Shown piece by piece: positions 35,055 through 42,797 of a stretch of DNA of 51,197 bases (positions are counted from its first letter, which is position 1; the number at the start of each line of letters is the position of its first letter). A model generated the notes under the pieces. That model was not told the DNA's origin, ran no database searches, and saw only the letters and a list, made by a program, of their open reading frames with translations. The DNA is from Planctomycetota bacterium (GTDB taxonomy: Bacteria > Planctomycetota > Phycisphaerae > Phycisphaerales > Phycisphaeraceae), in NCBI GenBank assembly GCA_024276075.1, contig JAJRXX010000008.1, positions 1 to 51,197 of the forward strand. The letters are read 5' to 3'. The position numbers and the translations under genes were made by a program.

Positions 35055-36842
35055 CTAGTGAGACACCTGCACGTATGAGCGGTCCTGCGTCGTGCTGGTG
35101 GGTGTGACGCCCAGGTACATGAGCGATTGCTCGACGATGTTGCGTACCGCGGGCCCGGCGACTGTGCCGCCGTGGTGTGCGATGGACACGTCCGGGCGGT
35201 GGATCATGCACGCGACGACGATGCGCGGCGCGTCTTCGGGTGCCCCCCCGATGAACGATGAGACGTAGGCGTCTTCGAGGTACCCGCCGTTGACGGGATC
35301 GGCGATCTGGGCTGTGCCTGTTTTGCCGAAGATGGCGTACATTTTGCTGTTGGCCCTAATGCCGGTGCCTTGCGTTACAACACGTCGTAGGACTCGTCGC
35401 GTGTGAGCGGCTGTGGCTGAATTTAACACGCGCTCGTAGATCAGTGCTGCGTCACGGTGGTCTGGGCTGCTGGGGTCCGGCGCGAGAATAGTGGGTCGGA
35501 CGAGGTATCCCCCGTTTGCCAATGCGCAGAACGCTCGGACGAGCTGGAGCGCGGTGACGGCGATCTCCTGGCCCATGGGTACGCTGGTGAGTGTGTAGTG
35601 GTTCCACTTTTTCAGGGGTGTGATAATGCCCCCCGCTTCACCGGGGATTTCGCTACCGGTCACAGCACCAAAGCCGAACGCCCGCAGTGCGGCGTGCATC
35701 TGGGATGGTGTCATGCGCTGGGCGACGATCGCCATGCCGATGTTGCTCGACTTGACCAGCACGTCGTCCCAGGTGATGCGTCCGTGCGCGTGAACGTCGT
35801 GTAGCCGCCGCCCCTTGTCCGTGCGGTACACGCCAGATGTGGTGGTGTCGATGATCTCATCGGGTTGTACCAGCCCTGCATGGGTCGCCGCGGCCCAGAC
35901 AAAGGGTTTAAACGTCGAGCCCGGCTCAAAGACGTCGGTGACGCAGCGGTTGCGCCAATCGTCGGGGTGTGACCTGCTGAAGTCGTTTGGGTCGAAAGTC
36001 GGGTAGTTTGCCATTGCCAATACCTGGCCGGTGACGGGGTCCATCACGATGACCTGACCCGACTGTGCGGCGAACTGACGACACGCGGCGGCGAGTTGCG
36101 TTTCGGCGATGGTTTGGATGGTGGCGTCCAGGCTCAGGCGCACGGCTTGGCCATCGGACGGTGCTTTGTAGTCTGCCCGGTCGATCCACACGGGTTGGCG
36201 TTTGGCGTCGCGCAGGTAGCGCACTGCACCGGGTTGTCCAGCGAGATGAGGGTTTAGCACGCGCTCCATGCCCTCGAGGCCTTGCCCGTCGACGCTGATA
36301 AACCCGATCACCTGCCCCGCCAGCGTGCCCTGTGGGTAGTCCCGCACCACGTATGGCTCTTTGGCGAGGCCGCGTAATGCAAACCCGTCGAGCTTAGCGG
36401 CACGGTCGTCGCTGACGCGGCGGTCGATCACGACGTATCGCTTATTTTTTGATTGGCTGATTTTCCGCTCGATCGATGCGGGATCGTAGCCCACGGTGTA
36501 AGCGACGCGCTCAGAGAAGGTGTTGGGGTCTTCGATAATCTTCGGATCGACGAATAGCCGTTGGGCAACGCGCGTGGTGGCGAGTATCCGGCCCCGACGA
36601 TCGAGCAGGTTTCCCCGGCGAGCCTGGACGATGGTACGGCTGCGTTGCGAATCGATACGATCGACGATGCGCTTTGGCGGGTCGATCTGGAGTTGCGCAA
36701 CGCGCCCGGCTAAACCGAGCAACGCAAGGGTTATGACTATGGTAAACACACGCCCGGCACGCAGTGCTCTACGGCTGGCGTCGGGGCAGGGCGCCCAGTG
36801 TGTGCGGGCACGGCGATCACCGGCGCGGTCAATACTGTTCAT
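35055..36842 (-). CDS. ftsI: peptidoglycan D,D-transpeptidase FtsI (PBP3-type)
   Basis: 595 residues. Class B penicillin-binding protein that cross-links septal peptidoglycan. One N-terminal membrane segment (AGRVFTIVITLALLGLAGRVAQL), the dimerisation domain with RRGNLLDRRGRILA, and the transpeptidase motifs: SxxK in EPGSTFKPF, SxN in KSSNIG, KTG in FGKTGTAQI. ATG 36842 overlaps the upstream ftsL-like gene by 14 nt, as commonly in dcw clusters; an ATG at 36890 would increase the overlap. Having FtsI makes this planctomycete interesting, because peptidoglycan synthesis in the phylum was long disputed and many lineages divide without FtsZ. murE and later dcw genes do not follow; downstream is gcvT after repeats. 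Confidence 0.92.
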   Translation of the reverse strand: MNSIDRAGDRRARTHWAPCPDASRRALRAGRVFTIVITLALLGLAGRVAQLQIDPPKRIVDRIDSQRSRTIVQARRGNLLDRRGRILATTRVAQRLFVDPKIIEDPNTFSERVAYTVGYDPASIERKISQSKNKRYVVIDRRVSDDRAAKLDGFALRGLAKEPYVVRDYPQGTLAGQVIGFISVDGQGLEGMERVLNPHLAGQPGAVRYLRDAKRQPVWIDRADYKAPSDGQAVRLSLDATIQTIAETQLAAACRQFAAQSGQVIVMDPVTGQVLAMANYPTFDPNDFSRSHPDDWRNRCVTDVFEPGSTFKPFVWAAATHAGLVQPDEIIDTTTSGVYRTDKGRRLHDVHAHGRITWDDVLVKSSNIGMAIVAQRMTPSQMHAALRAFGFGAVTGSEIPGEAGGIITPLKKWNHYTLTSVPMGQEIAVTALQLVRAFCALANGGYLVRPTILAPDPSSPDHRDAALIYERVLNSATAAHTRRVLRRVVTQGTGIRANSKMYAIFGKTGTAQIADPVNGGYLEDAYVSSFIGGAPEDAPRIVVACMIHRPDVSIAHHGGTVAGPAVRNIVEQSLMYLGVTPTSTTQDRSYVQVSH

Positions 36843-37185
36843 AGCGGTGCCCCGCGGCGGATAAGATGGGCTGGGACGGACCGGGGACACCCGTTACGGG
36901 TTGCATATCGAGCGATGAGCGAGCGATCGCATCGCCCAGTGCACGCGGCCCGGTCAGGTCGGCGATGCGCACCTGCAGGTCCCACAGGCCTTGTCTGGTA
37001 TGGTTGATCTGGGTGTGCAGCACAGCCACTGCGTGCATGATGTGCAATCGCTCCTGACGAAACCACAGCAATGCTGTGCCCAACACCGTGACGTATACGG
37101 TCAGTGCGAGCATCATCCACCACGCCGTCGGCCTTCGCCGTTGCGCACGAGGGCGTGGCTGTGTTGTTGATTGGTGCGTTAGCAT
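36829..37185 (-). CDS. FtsL-like small membrane protein
   Basis: 118 residues. Basic N-terminus (PRPRAQRRRPTAWWMM), one membrane segment (MMLALTVYVTVLGTALLWF), then an extracytoplasmic coiled-coil region (RLHIMHAVAVLHTQINHTRQ). Bitopic layout, size and position between rsmH and ftsI correspond to FtsL, a divisome protein whose sequence is poorly conserved; the name rests on synteny. ATG 37185 chosen; a GTG at 37227 is in frame. Ends within the ftsI start region. Confidence 0.7.
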   Translation of the reverse strand: MLTHQSTTQPRPRAQRRRPTAWWMMLALTVYVTVLGTALLWFRQERLHIMHAVAVLHTQINHTRQGLWDLQVRIADLTGPRALGDAIARSSLDMQPVTGVPGPSQPILSAAGHRYEQY

Positions 37186-37251
37186 GACGAAACGGTTTTG
37201 TGCCCCCCGGTGACCTGACCCCAACACAGCTTGGGCGCCTCCCCTGCCCCC

Positions 37252-38388
37252 CTATCGAGGCGGGACCTTTAACCGCTGACCGACGCGCAGCGAATCGGGG
37301 TTTTTCAATTTCCCACGATTGGCGGCGTACAGATCGTCCCAACGGTTTGGGTCGCCCAACAGCTTGCCCGCGATGCTCGACAGCGAATCGTTTGGCTGCA
37401 CGACGTAAGTATCTGATTTGCTTGTTTGATCGCGGTGTTTTTTCTCACGTGTCTGTGCACGGGTGCTGTCGTTTGTGTGCGGCGAAACGCGGAGCTTCAT
37501 ACCGACGCGGATCTGATCGGGGCGCTTGAGTTGATCGCGGTTTGCGTCGAACAGCTCGCGCCACCGATCGCTCGAACCCAGGTGCTTTTGTGCTAGCGAA
37601 CTAAGCGAATCACCGGCACGGACCTCGATTAACTTGTTGCTGTCGCTACGGCTCTGTGATCGGCCTCGCGGGTTTGGCTGCGTCTGACCGAGACGGGCGT
37701 TGGTCTGGCTAGCCCGGCTCTCGCTGGTGGACGGACGGTTTGCCAGCCCCGCTTTGTTGGGTATCACGAGCCTGACACCCTCACGAACGCCGCCGGTGGG
37801 CTGGATGGCTTTGGGGTTGGCGTCTGCAATGGTTTGCCAGTAGTTCCCGTCGTCGTAGTACTTTTGAGCGAGCGTCCACAGCGACTCCCCTGCACGGACG
37901 TAGTGGATGATCGGCTGCGGGGTTGAGCCGTTAGCGCGTTGGTGCGACGGCGTCTGGGTCGCACCGGGCTGGGCTGCCCCGGAGGACTGGGTGTGGCTGA
38001 GGGTCAATACCGGTGCGTGGGTATTTCGCTGTGCAACGCGCTGATCTGGGCGTAATGCGGGGTTGCTTGGGCGTGGCGTGACGTGATTGGGCTGCGAGGG
38101 TACTCCCTGACCCGGTAGCGGCAGGGGCGAGGTGCGTCTTGTGGGCGCAACCCTTTGGGTGGCTACGTTACGAGTCGGCGCGGTCGTGCGACCGCGCAGG
38201 ATACCTGTTGGGTTACGCCGGCTTGTACCTGAGGATGGTTCGACGCTCTGCTGTGCCTGCTGGGCGAATTGCGTCAGATCGGCGGCATCCTGGTATTGGA
38301 CCACGGATAGGTGGTCGCTGACGATGATGCTGATAAGCAGGATGATTGCCAGCCCTACTAGTAGGCCGACTTTGGTGTCGCGTGTCAT
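37252..38388 (-). CDS. membrane-anchored protein with three LysM domains
   Basis: 378 residues. N-terminal membrane segment (VGLLVGLAIILLISIIV), a long Pro/Thr/Gln/Arg-rich linker, and three LysM modules: HYVRAGESLWTLAQKYYDDG, IEVRAGDSLSSLAQKHLGSS and YVVQPNDSLSSIAGKLLGDP, each with about 45-50 residues. It stands between rsmH and ftsL, a place where most bacteria have no gene, so a link to septal wall synthesis is likely by context. It shares its plan with the protein at 14898-15824 and may be a paralogue. No catalytic domain. Confidence 0.85.
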   Translation of the reverse strand: MTRDTKVGLLVGLAIILLISIIVSDHLSVVQYQDAADLTQFAQQAQQSVEPSSGTSRRNPTGILRGRTTAPTRNVATQRVAPTRRTSPLPLPGQGVPSQPNHVTPRPSNPALRPDQRVAQRNTHAPVLTLSHTQSSGAAQPGATQTPSHQRANGSTPQPIIHYVRAGESLWTLAQKYYDDGNYWQTIADANPKAIQPTGGVREGVRLVIPNKAGLANRPSTSESRASQTNARLGQTQPNPRGRSQSRSDSNKLIEVRAGDSLSSLAQKHLGSSDRWRELFDANRDQLKRPDQIRVGMKLRVSPHTNDSTRAQTREKKHRDQTSKSDTYVVQPNDSLSSIAGKLLGDPNRWDDLYAANRGKLKNPDSLRVGQRLKVPPR

Positions 38389-38479
38389 ACCCGTTCGTCC
38401 CTGTCTGGGCTTTGTGTGTCGTCCGTGACAGCAGCCCTAGACTTTACCACACTAAGCGGCGGTCTGTTAGTCAGGCGAT

Positions 38480-39421
38480 TTATTGCCCTATCCAGCGGAT
38501 CGCACGCAGCTTTGCCGATCGGCTGCGTGGGTTCTCACGCTGCTGTTCGTCGTCGGCGACGATCGGTTTGGCGGTCAGCACCGTGGCCAAGTCATCTCGT
38601 CGGTACTTGACAAACGCTTGTTTGACGAGCCTGTCTTCCAACGAGTGGAAGCTGATGACCGCCGCCGTCGCCCCGGGCCTAAGTAAATTTCCTAGTCCGT
38701 CGATCAACCGTTCCAAAGCCGCTAGTTCGGCGTTTACCGCGATGCGTAGGGCCATGAACGTCCGTGTTGCGGGATCGATCCGTCGGCCCCGCGAGTTTTT
38801 TTTGCTAGCAGGCGGTCTGGAAACTTGCCTGACGACCTGTGCTAGCTGCCTCGTCGTATTAATCGGTGATGTCCGGCGGACTTCGACAATCTTTCGCGCA
38901 ATGGCACGACTGCGGCGTTCTTCGCCGTACCGGAAGATCAAATTCGCCAGTTCATCTTGGGGTAATTCGTTGACCAAGTCCGCTGCTGTTTGATGCAAGC
39001 CGGGGTCGAGCCTCATATCCAAAGGCCCGTCGGCCTGGAATGAAAAACCACGGTCGGGGTCAGCCATTTGGTTCGACGAAAAACCCAGGTCTGCCAGGAG
39101 CAGGTCGACGCTTGTCACGCCAAGTTCCGCCAGGACGTCGCCTGCAGCAGCGAAGTTTGACCGCACCAGGTCCAGTTGTACGGGTATACCGGCCAGGCGC
39201 TGGCGAGCGATTTCAAGGTTACGCGGATCGACGTCCAAGCCGATGTACCGACCGCCCGGCGCCAGGTGAGGTGCGATTAGCTGCGCGTGCCCCCCCACGC
39301 CGACGGTGCAGTCCAGGCAAACCATCCCCGGGCCAGGCGCTAGCAGTTCCAGGACTTGCTGTGGCAGCACGGGCTGGTGCAGGGGCTTAGGCACGGGTTG
39401 CGGTTGTGATTCGTCGGGCAT
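38480..39421 (-). CDS. rsmH: 16S rRNA (cytosine(1402)-N(4))-methyltransferase
   Basis: 313 residues. SAM-dependent methyltransferase (MraW). It starts with HQPVLPQQVLELL, has the SAM loop VCLDCTVGVGGHAQ, DLLLADLGFSSNQMADPDRGFSFQADGPLDMRLD, TFMALRIAVNAELAALE and AVISFHSLEDRLVKQAF. First gene of a dcw-type cluster; mraZ is absent upstream, where the divergent hslV begins 83 nt away. Its -10 (TATAAA, 39435-39430) allows a leader of only about 2 nt. Confidence 0.95.
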   Translation of the reverse strand: MPDESQPQPVPKPLHQPVLPQQVLELLAPGPGMVCLDCTVGVGGHAQLIAPHLAPGGRYIGLDVDPRNLEIARQRLAGIPVQLDLVRSNFAAAGDVLAELGVTSVDLLLADLGFSSNQMADPDRGFSFQADGPLDMRLDPGLHQTAADLVNELPQDELANLIFRYGEERRSRAIARKIVEVRRTSPINTTRQLAQVVRQVSRPPASKKNSRGRRIDPATRTFMALRIAVNAELAALERLIDGLGNLLRPGATAAVISFHSLEDRLVKQAFVKYRRDDLATVLTAKPIVADDEQQRENPRSRSAKLRAIRWIGQ

Positions 39422-39429
39422 GACGGGTG

Positions 39430-39435
39430 TTTATA
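39430..39435 (-). promoter_or_regulatory. -10 box of rsmH
   Basis: TATAAA on the minus strand, eight bases before ATG 39421; predicted leader of about 2 nt. Confidence 0.4.
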
Positions 39436-39471
39436 GCAGGGTGTTAGCGGTGTGGCGCGACCTTTTACTTA

Positions 39472-39498
39472 TTGACTCTTTACGGTAGCTGTTAAGAT
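39472..39498 (+). promoter_or_regulatory. hslV promoter placing transcription start on ATG
   Basis: TTGACT (39472-39477), 15-nt spacer, TAAGAT (39493-39498), followed by exactly six bases and ATG 39505. The short spacer is suboptimal. Confidence 0.5.
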
Positions 39499-39504
39499 GT
39501 TTTG

Positions 39505-40053
39505 ATGAGTCAATTTCACGCCACCACGATTCTTTCGGTTCGACGGGGTCAGCAGGTCGCTATTGCCGGCGACGGGCAGGTCACGGTCGGGAGCGTGGTG
39601 GCTAAGGCGGACGCGGTCAAGGTACGAAGGCTCGATCAACTCGGTGCTGAAGGTGCGGGCGTGTTGCTGGGCTTTGCCGGTGCCGCGGCCGACGCGTTTG
39701 CGCTGCTTGAAAGGTTCGAGGCACGCCTCAAGGAGTCGCCAGCGAATATCAAGAAGGCGGCGATCGAGCTGGCTAAACAGTGGCGCACCGACCGGGTGCT
39801 GCGTCGGCTCGAAAGCCTCATCGTCGTAGCTGACCAATCGTGTAGTTTGCTCGTCTCCGGCTCGGGTGAGGTGATCGAACCGAGCGACGGCATCCTGGGT
39901 ATCGGCTCTGGCGGCGACTACGCCACCGCAGCAGCGCGGGCACTGGTCCAACACACCGAGCAATCACCCGAACTGGTGGTGCGGCATGCCATGGACGTGG
40001 CGGGCCAAATGTGCATCTACTCCAATACGAACCTTACCGTGCTGACACTGTGA
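39505..40053 (+). CDS. hslV: ATP-dependent protease peptidase subunit HslV
   Basis: 182 residues. Proteasome-related threonine peptidase working with HslU. After a short propeptide (MSQFHA) comes [23 protein letters not shown] with the N-terminal catalytic Thr, then [26 protein letters not shown], and [19 protein letters not shown]. The usual length is about 175-180. hslU does not follow; instead a repeat and a tRNA gene are found, so the ATPase must be elsewhere. ATG 39505 is chosen over an in-frame TTG one codon earlier because of the promoter spacing. Confidence 0.94.
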   Translation: MSQFHATTILSVRRGQQVAIAGDGQVTVGSVVAKADAVKVRRLDQLGAEGAGVLLGFAGAAADAFALLERFEARLKESPANIKKAAIELAKQWRTDRVLRRLESLIVVADQSCSLLVSGSGEVIEPSDGILGIGSGGDYATAAARALVQHTEQSPELVVRHAMDVAGQMCIYSNTNLTVLTL

Positions 40054-40056
40054 CTG

Positions 40057-40183
40057 GAAGCTGTTTCAAAACCCCTCTCCCCTCCAGGGGAGAGGTTGGG
40101 TGAGGGGTGAAAGCCCCGAAAACCATGAGCACACGACCCTCCCCCTACCCCCTCCCTGACAGGGAGGGGAGTTATGAAACCAG
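40057..40183. repeat. 130-bp repeat with two G/C hairpins (family H2), copy 2
   Basis: GAAGCTGTTTCAAAACCCCT, hairpin CCTCTCCCCTCCAGGGGAGAGG split by a short loop, GAAAGCCCCGAAAACCATG, then CCTCCCTGACAGGGAGG and ATGAAACC. Only a few substitutions distinguish it from 20175-20305. Confidence 0.75.
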
Positions 40184-40190
40184 ATAGCAC

Positions 40191-40300
40191 GGTCCGCACA
40201 ACGGACGCTACACAGATATCCGGGCAAGCCCGGACCTACGATCTGGTTCTAAAAAACGAAGAAGCCCGCTCCCTGACGGTCGCGGCTCGTTGCGGCGCTT
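40191..40300. repeat. family D, E and C units
   Basis: Diverged GGTCCGC-aca-ACGGACG followed by CTAC (40191-40211), ATCCGGGC-aa-GCCCGGAC followed by CTAC (40218-40239), then a unit C with CCGCTCCCTGACGGTCGCGG (from 40266). Confidence 0.65.
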
Positions 40301-40408
40301 GATAGAGCATACCGGCTTGATTAAATCTCATTGTGTGAGGCGCTCTTAGCCTAGCCCAGTTTGCTTGATTATCCGGATGATTGCCCTAGACTTGGCAGCC
40401 GATATGTC

Positions 40409-40494
40409 GCGGCCGTGGCGGAATTGGCAGACGCGCTAGGTTCAGGTCCTAGTGGGGCTCACACCCCGTGGAGGTTCGACTCCTCTCGGCCGCA
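40409..40494 (+). tRNA. tRNA-Leu (anticodon CAG)
   Basis: 86 nt with long variable arm (class II). Acceptor GCGGCCG/CGGCCGC (40409-40415 with 40487-40493), discriminator A 40494. Anticodon stem CTAGG/CCTAG encloses TTCAGGT, so the anticodon is CAG. GGTTCGACTCC forms the T arm. CCA is not encoded. Confidence 0.96.
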
Positions 40495-40622
40495 TTTCTT
40501 TTGTGGATCATGACCGCTCTACGTCTAACGCCGCGACCGGGCTGGGGACGGTTTAGGATGACCTATTGAGGGGCACGTCAGCCAGGGCGAGCCGTGATTT
40601 ATCTGATTGTGGGGATTATGCC

Positions 40623-41402
40623 ATGACGGCTAAACGTACAACCGTCGGTCTCGTACTCGCTGGAGTGGTGGTCGCCTGCGTTGCACCCTGGACGCAAGCA
40701 CAGGACCGGTCGATGCGTGTCCGGATCGAACGGCTAGAGCAGCAGGTCAGGGACCTGCAAGAAGAGGTACGGCGTTTGCGTGCGCAGTTGCAACCTAGCC
40801 AACCACGCCACGGATCGCCGAACCCCTCGGGGGTGACCGGAATACCCCTGGAACGGTCACAAGACGCGATGGGTACCGACGGCGTGTCGTTTTTCGGTGT
40901 GCATTCGTGGCTGGTCAGGGTCGATACCAATACCCAGGCACTTGCTGCCCGACAAGAGGCGCAGATACAGGCAGCGAAAAACAAACTTACTACGATCACT
41001 GGTGAGTTGGCGGCAGCGCGTCGGGCTGCGGAAGTGATATCACAGCAGCAACCGGTCTGGGACCCGTATCTAGGCGAAGAGGTGATGACAAACGTCCACA
41101 GCCAGGCTGAGATCGACCAAGCAAATGCTGTGGTGCGTCGGCTCGAACGTGAACAGCGATCTGCTCGGAATAAGGTCGCACAAGCTGAACGTGACGCGGG
41201 TGACGCCCCTGGTCGGCGGCGTATCACGGGCCAAACCGCTGACGGGCGATCCGTCAGGCTCACGGCAACGGGCGAGGCGGTGCCGCTGACCGCACAGATG
41301 GAACCCGGCATGTGGTACCGCATCACCGGAGCGGGCACCGAAAACGACGGCATACTAACGATCGACATCAAGACCGTGGTCAGGCCTCAGGACACGCCTT
41401 AG
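40623..41402 (+). CDS. secreted or periplasmic coiled-coil protein, unknown function
   Basis: 259 residues. N-terminal signal peptide (TVGLVLAGVVVACVAPWTQAQ) with likely cleavage after AQA/AQ, then coiled-coil heptads (RIERLEQQVRDLQEEVRRLR), a Pro/Ser-rich spacer, a second helical part (AARQEAQIQAAKNKLTTITG; VVRRLEREQRSARNKVAQAE), and a small beta domain at the end (YRITGAGTENDGILTIDIKT). No family recognised. ATG 40623 follows GGGGATT; an ATG 19 codons earlier precedes the signal peptide and is unlikely. It lies between two tRNA-Leu genes on the same strand. Confidence 0.7.
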   Translation: MTAKRTTVGLVLAGVVVACVAPWTQAQDRSMRVRIERLEQQVRDLQEEVRRLRAQLQPSQPRHGSPNPSGVTGIPLERSQDAMGTDGVSFFGVHSWLVRVDTNTQALAARQEAQIQAAKNKLTTITGELAAARRAAEVISQQQPVWDPYLGEEVMTNVHSQAEIDQANAVVRRLEREQRSARNKVAQAERDAGDAPGRRRITGQTADGRSVRLTATGEAVPLTAQMEPGMWYRITGAGTENDGILTIDIKTVVRPQDTP

Positions 41403-41497
41403 CAAAATCGTTCGCAGCGGCGGCTCCGTCACGGCGCGACGGTACGGGTGTTTTTTCTGATATGATCTTAATCTAAGATGATGTAGCTAATTGTGTT

Positions 41498-41581
41498 GCG
41501 GGCGTGGCGAAATTGGCAGACGCGCCAGATTTAGGTTCTGGTGGGGTAACACCCGTGTAGGTTCGAGTCCTATCGCCCGCA
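41498..41581 (+). tRNA. tRNA-Leu (anticodon TAG)
   Basis: 84 nt, class II. Acceptor GCGGGCG/CGCCCGC (41498-41504 with 41574-41580), discriminator A 41581. Anticodon stem CCAGA/TCTGG encloses TTTAGGT, anticodon TAG. CCA is not encoded. Similar in sequence to the tRNA-Leu at 40409, so the two may derive from a duplication. Confidence 0.96.
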
Positions 41582-41690
41582 TTGGTTGGCATAGTAATAC
41601 CGGGTTCTCCGGAGCGGTGGAGGACCATCCCCCCATTAAAATGTCCAAAAACCGGGTGGCGGCGAGCAAGCCTAAGTAAGAAGAAGCGAC

Positions 41691-41696
41691 TATAGT
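41691..41696 (+). promoter_or_regulatory. -10 box of the sulfotransferase-like gene
   Basis: TATAGT; predicted start near 41703, directly before the AAGGTG ribosome-binding site of TTG 41716. Confidence 0.35.
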
Positions 41697-41715
41697 AGCC
41701 TGCCAAGGTGAACCA

Positions 41716-42573
41716 TTGCCCCACCCCTTTGTAATCCATGTCGGATACCCCAAGTCGGCATCCACCTACATACAAAGGCAGCTTTGTAAACAACTGCACT
41801 CCAAGGGCGTTATTAAATTCTCATTCGGGTCGCTGACCAAATTGCTCAATGACAGAGATTGTGCGGCCAGTGAAGGGTTTTTTGCGGACGCATCATTGCC
41901 GAGGGTTCTTTCACAAGAAAAATTCTCCGGTGTGCCATTCGGCGATAGTGAGGACCGTTGCTACGACATCGTTACCAGGCTGAAAGGGATAATCCCCGAC
42001 GCTCGGATACTGATTGTTTTAAGGGAGCAATACTCCTACTGTGACAGCGTATATCGGCACGCCGTTGCAACCGATATAATGTCGCGCCTAACACCAAAGC
42101 GATTCGCCGAAAGGCACCATTTCCTCGGGGATTACCTTCGCTACGACGTTGCTATTGAGCGGTGGAAGACCCAATTTGATAGCGTGACGGCGATCCCCTA
42201 CGAGATGTTGACGCGGAACAGCGAAGAATTTGACCGGGTGGTTTGCGATGCTCTGGGCGTTGAAACCGTCTTTGGTCAGCGGGCCGAAGGTGTTGGGACG
42301 CCGCTGAGATACATAACGGCTTACCGTTTGATGAATCCGTTATTTAAGCTGTTCGATGCTATGACTCGAAGGCGGGTCGGACGCAAAAGAATCAGGAATT
42401 ATCGGGATCGTTACATTGCCCCGGTTCTGGATCGTCTGCCTGGGGATGGCCGGCGGAGTGATATCAAACCATTTGTCAGGAAATGGGACGGCTTGTGGTC
42501 CCAGTCCAATCGAAACCTCCGGGATCTTGTTGATTGGAACCCCTCAGATTATGGGTATAGGGTAGTGTCCTAG
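41716..42573 (+). CDS. sulfotransferase-like protein
   Basis: 285 residues; TTG start with AAGGTG 5 nt upstream. HVGYPKSASTYIQRQL near the N-terminus matches the PAPS 5'-phosphosulfate loop, and ILIVLREQYSYCDSVYRHAV (about 95) the 3'-phosphate motif of the P-loop sulfotransferase family. A sulfated envelope glycan or lipid is the likely type of product, but the acceptor is unknown. AT-richer with different codon use than its flanking genes, and follows a tRNA-Leu, a common integration neighbourhood, so acquisition by transfer is possible; no integrase or attachment repeat is seen. Its stop codon directly precedes the -35 of the DAHP synthase leader promoter. Confidence 0.75.
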   Translation: MPHPFVIHVGYPKSASTYIQRQLCKQLHSKGVIKFSFGSLTKLLNDRDCAASEGFFADASLPRVLSQEKFSGVPFGDSEDRCYDIVTRLKGIIPDARILIVLREQYSYCDSVYRHAVATDIMSRLTPKRFAERHHFLGDYLRYDVAIERWKTQFDSVTAIPYEMLTRNSEEFDRVVCDALGVETVFGQRAEGVGTPLRYITAYRLMNPLFKLFDAMTRRRVGRKRIRNYRDRYIAPVLDRLPGDGRRSDIKPFVRKWDGLWSQSNRNLRDLVDWNPSDYGYRVVS

Positions 42574-42602
42574 TTGACTTGCCCGGTGTTCGGTGGAATA
42601 CT
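42574..42602 (+). promoter_or_regulatory. promoter of the DAHP synthase leader transcript
   Basis: TTGACT (42574-42579), 17-nt spacer, AATACT (42597-42602). Predicted start near 42609, just before GGAG 42615-42618 and the leader ATG. Confidence 0.6.
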
Positions 42603-42623
42603 TAACCAGTTGTCGGAGCAGAT

Positions 42624-42695
42624 ATGCGGATGAGTAAGTTTTATTTTTTCTTTAGTTATTTTGGGAGTCACCCTGTAGCGGCGCGGGTGTCGTAG
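42624..42695 (+). CDS. Phe/Tyr-rich attenuation leader peptide
   Basis: 23 codons from ATG 42624 (or 21 from ATG 42630) to TAG 42693-42695. The ribosome-binding site GGAG lies 5 nt before the first ATG. Codons 6-13 (42639-42662) read FYFFFSYF: five Phe and two Tyr in eight residues, the composition expected of a leader that senses charged tRNA-Phe and tRNA-Tyr, as in E. coli pheA. The gene downstream is the first enzyme of aromatic amino acid synthesis. It is too short to be detected by ordinary gene finding. No stop or frameshift interrupts it. Confidence 0.82.
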   Translation: MRMSKFYFFFSYFGSHPVAARVS

Positions 42696-42751
42696 CCCAT
42701 AGATAAGCACGACTTGAGAACCCCGGTGCCGCCAAGCGTCGGGGTTTTTTT
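42669..42751 (+). promoter_or_regulatory. transcription attenuator of the DAHP synthase gene
   Basis: Four mutually exclusive segments can be drawn. Segment 1 CACCC (42669-42673) pairs with GGGTG (42685-42689). Segment 2 GCGGCGCGGGT (42678-42688) pairs with segment 3 ACCCCGGTGCCGC (42720-42732), about ten pairs with one or two bulges: the antiterminator. Segments 3 and 4, AACCCCG (42719-42725) and CGGGGTT (42740-42746), form the terminator followed by T7. A ribosome stalled on the Phe/Tyr codons would cover segment 1, freeing 2 to pair with 3; a ribosome at the TAG would cover segment 2 and let the terminator form. Confidence 0.78.
42719..42751 (+). terminator. intrinsic terminator (attenuator stem)
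   Basis: AACCCCG/CGGGGTT stem with an inner CGC-caa-GCG mini-hairpin, then seven T (42745-42751), 46 nt before the DAHP synthase ATG. It could also terminate transcripts from the upstream sulfotransferase gene. Confidence 0.85.
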
Positions 42752-42797
42752 GTGGCCCTTTTATTCACGCCGGGCCACCCACTAGGAGATCCGAACC

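Larger units (their letters stand above)
40054..40408. other. gene-free region between hslV and tRNA-Leu
   Basis: About 355 nt: H2 repeat (40057-40183), family D, E and C units (40191-40300), then AT-richer sequence up to the tRNA. No gene. Confidence 0.5.
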
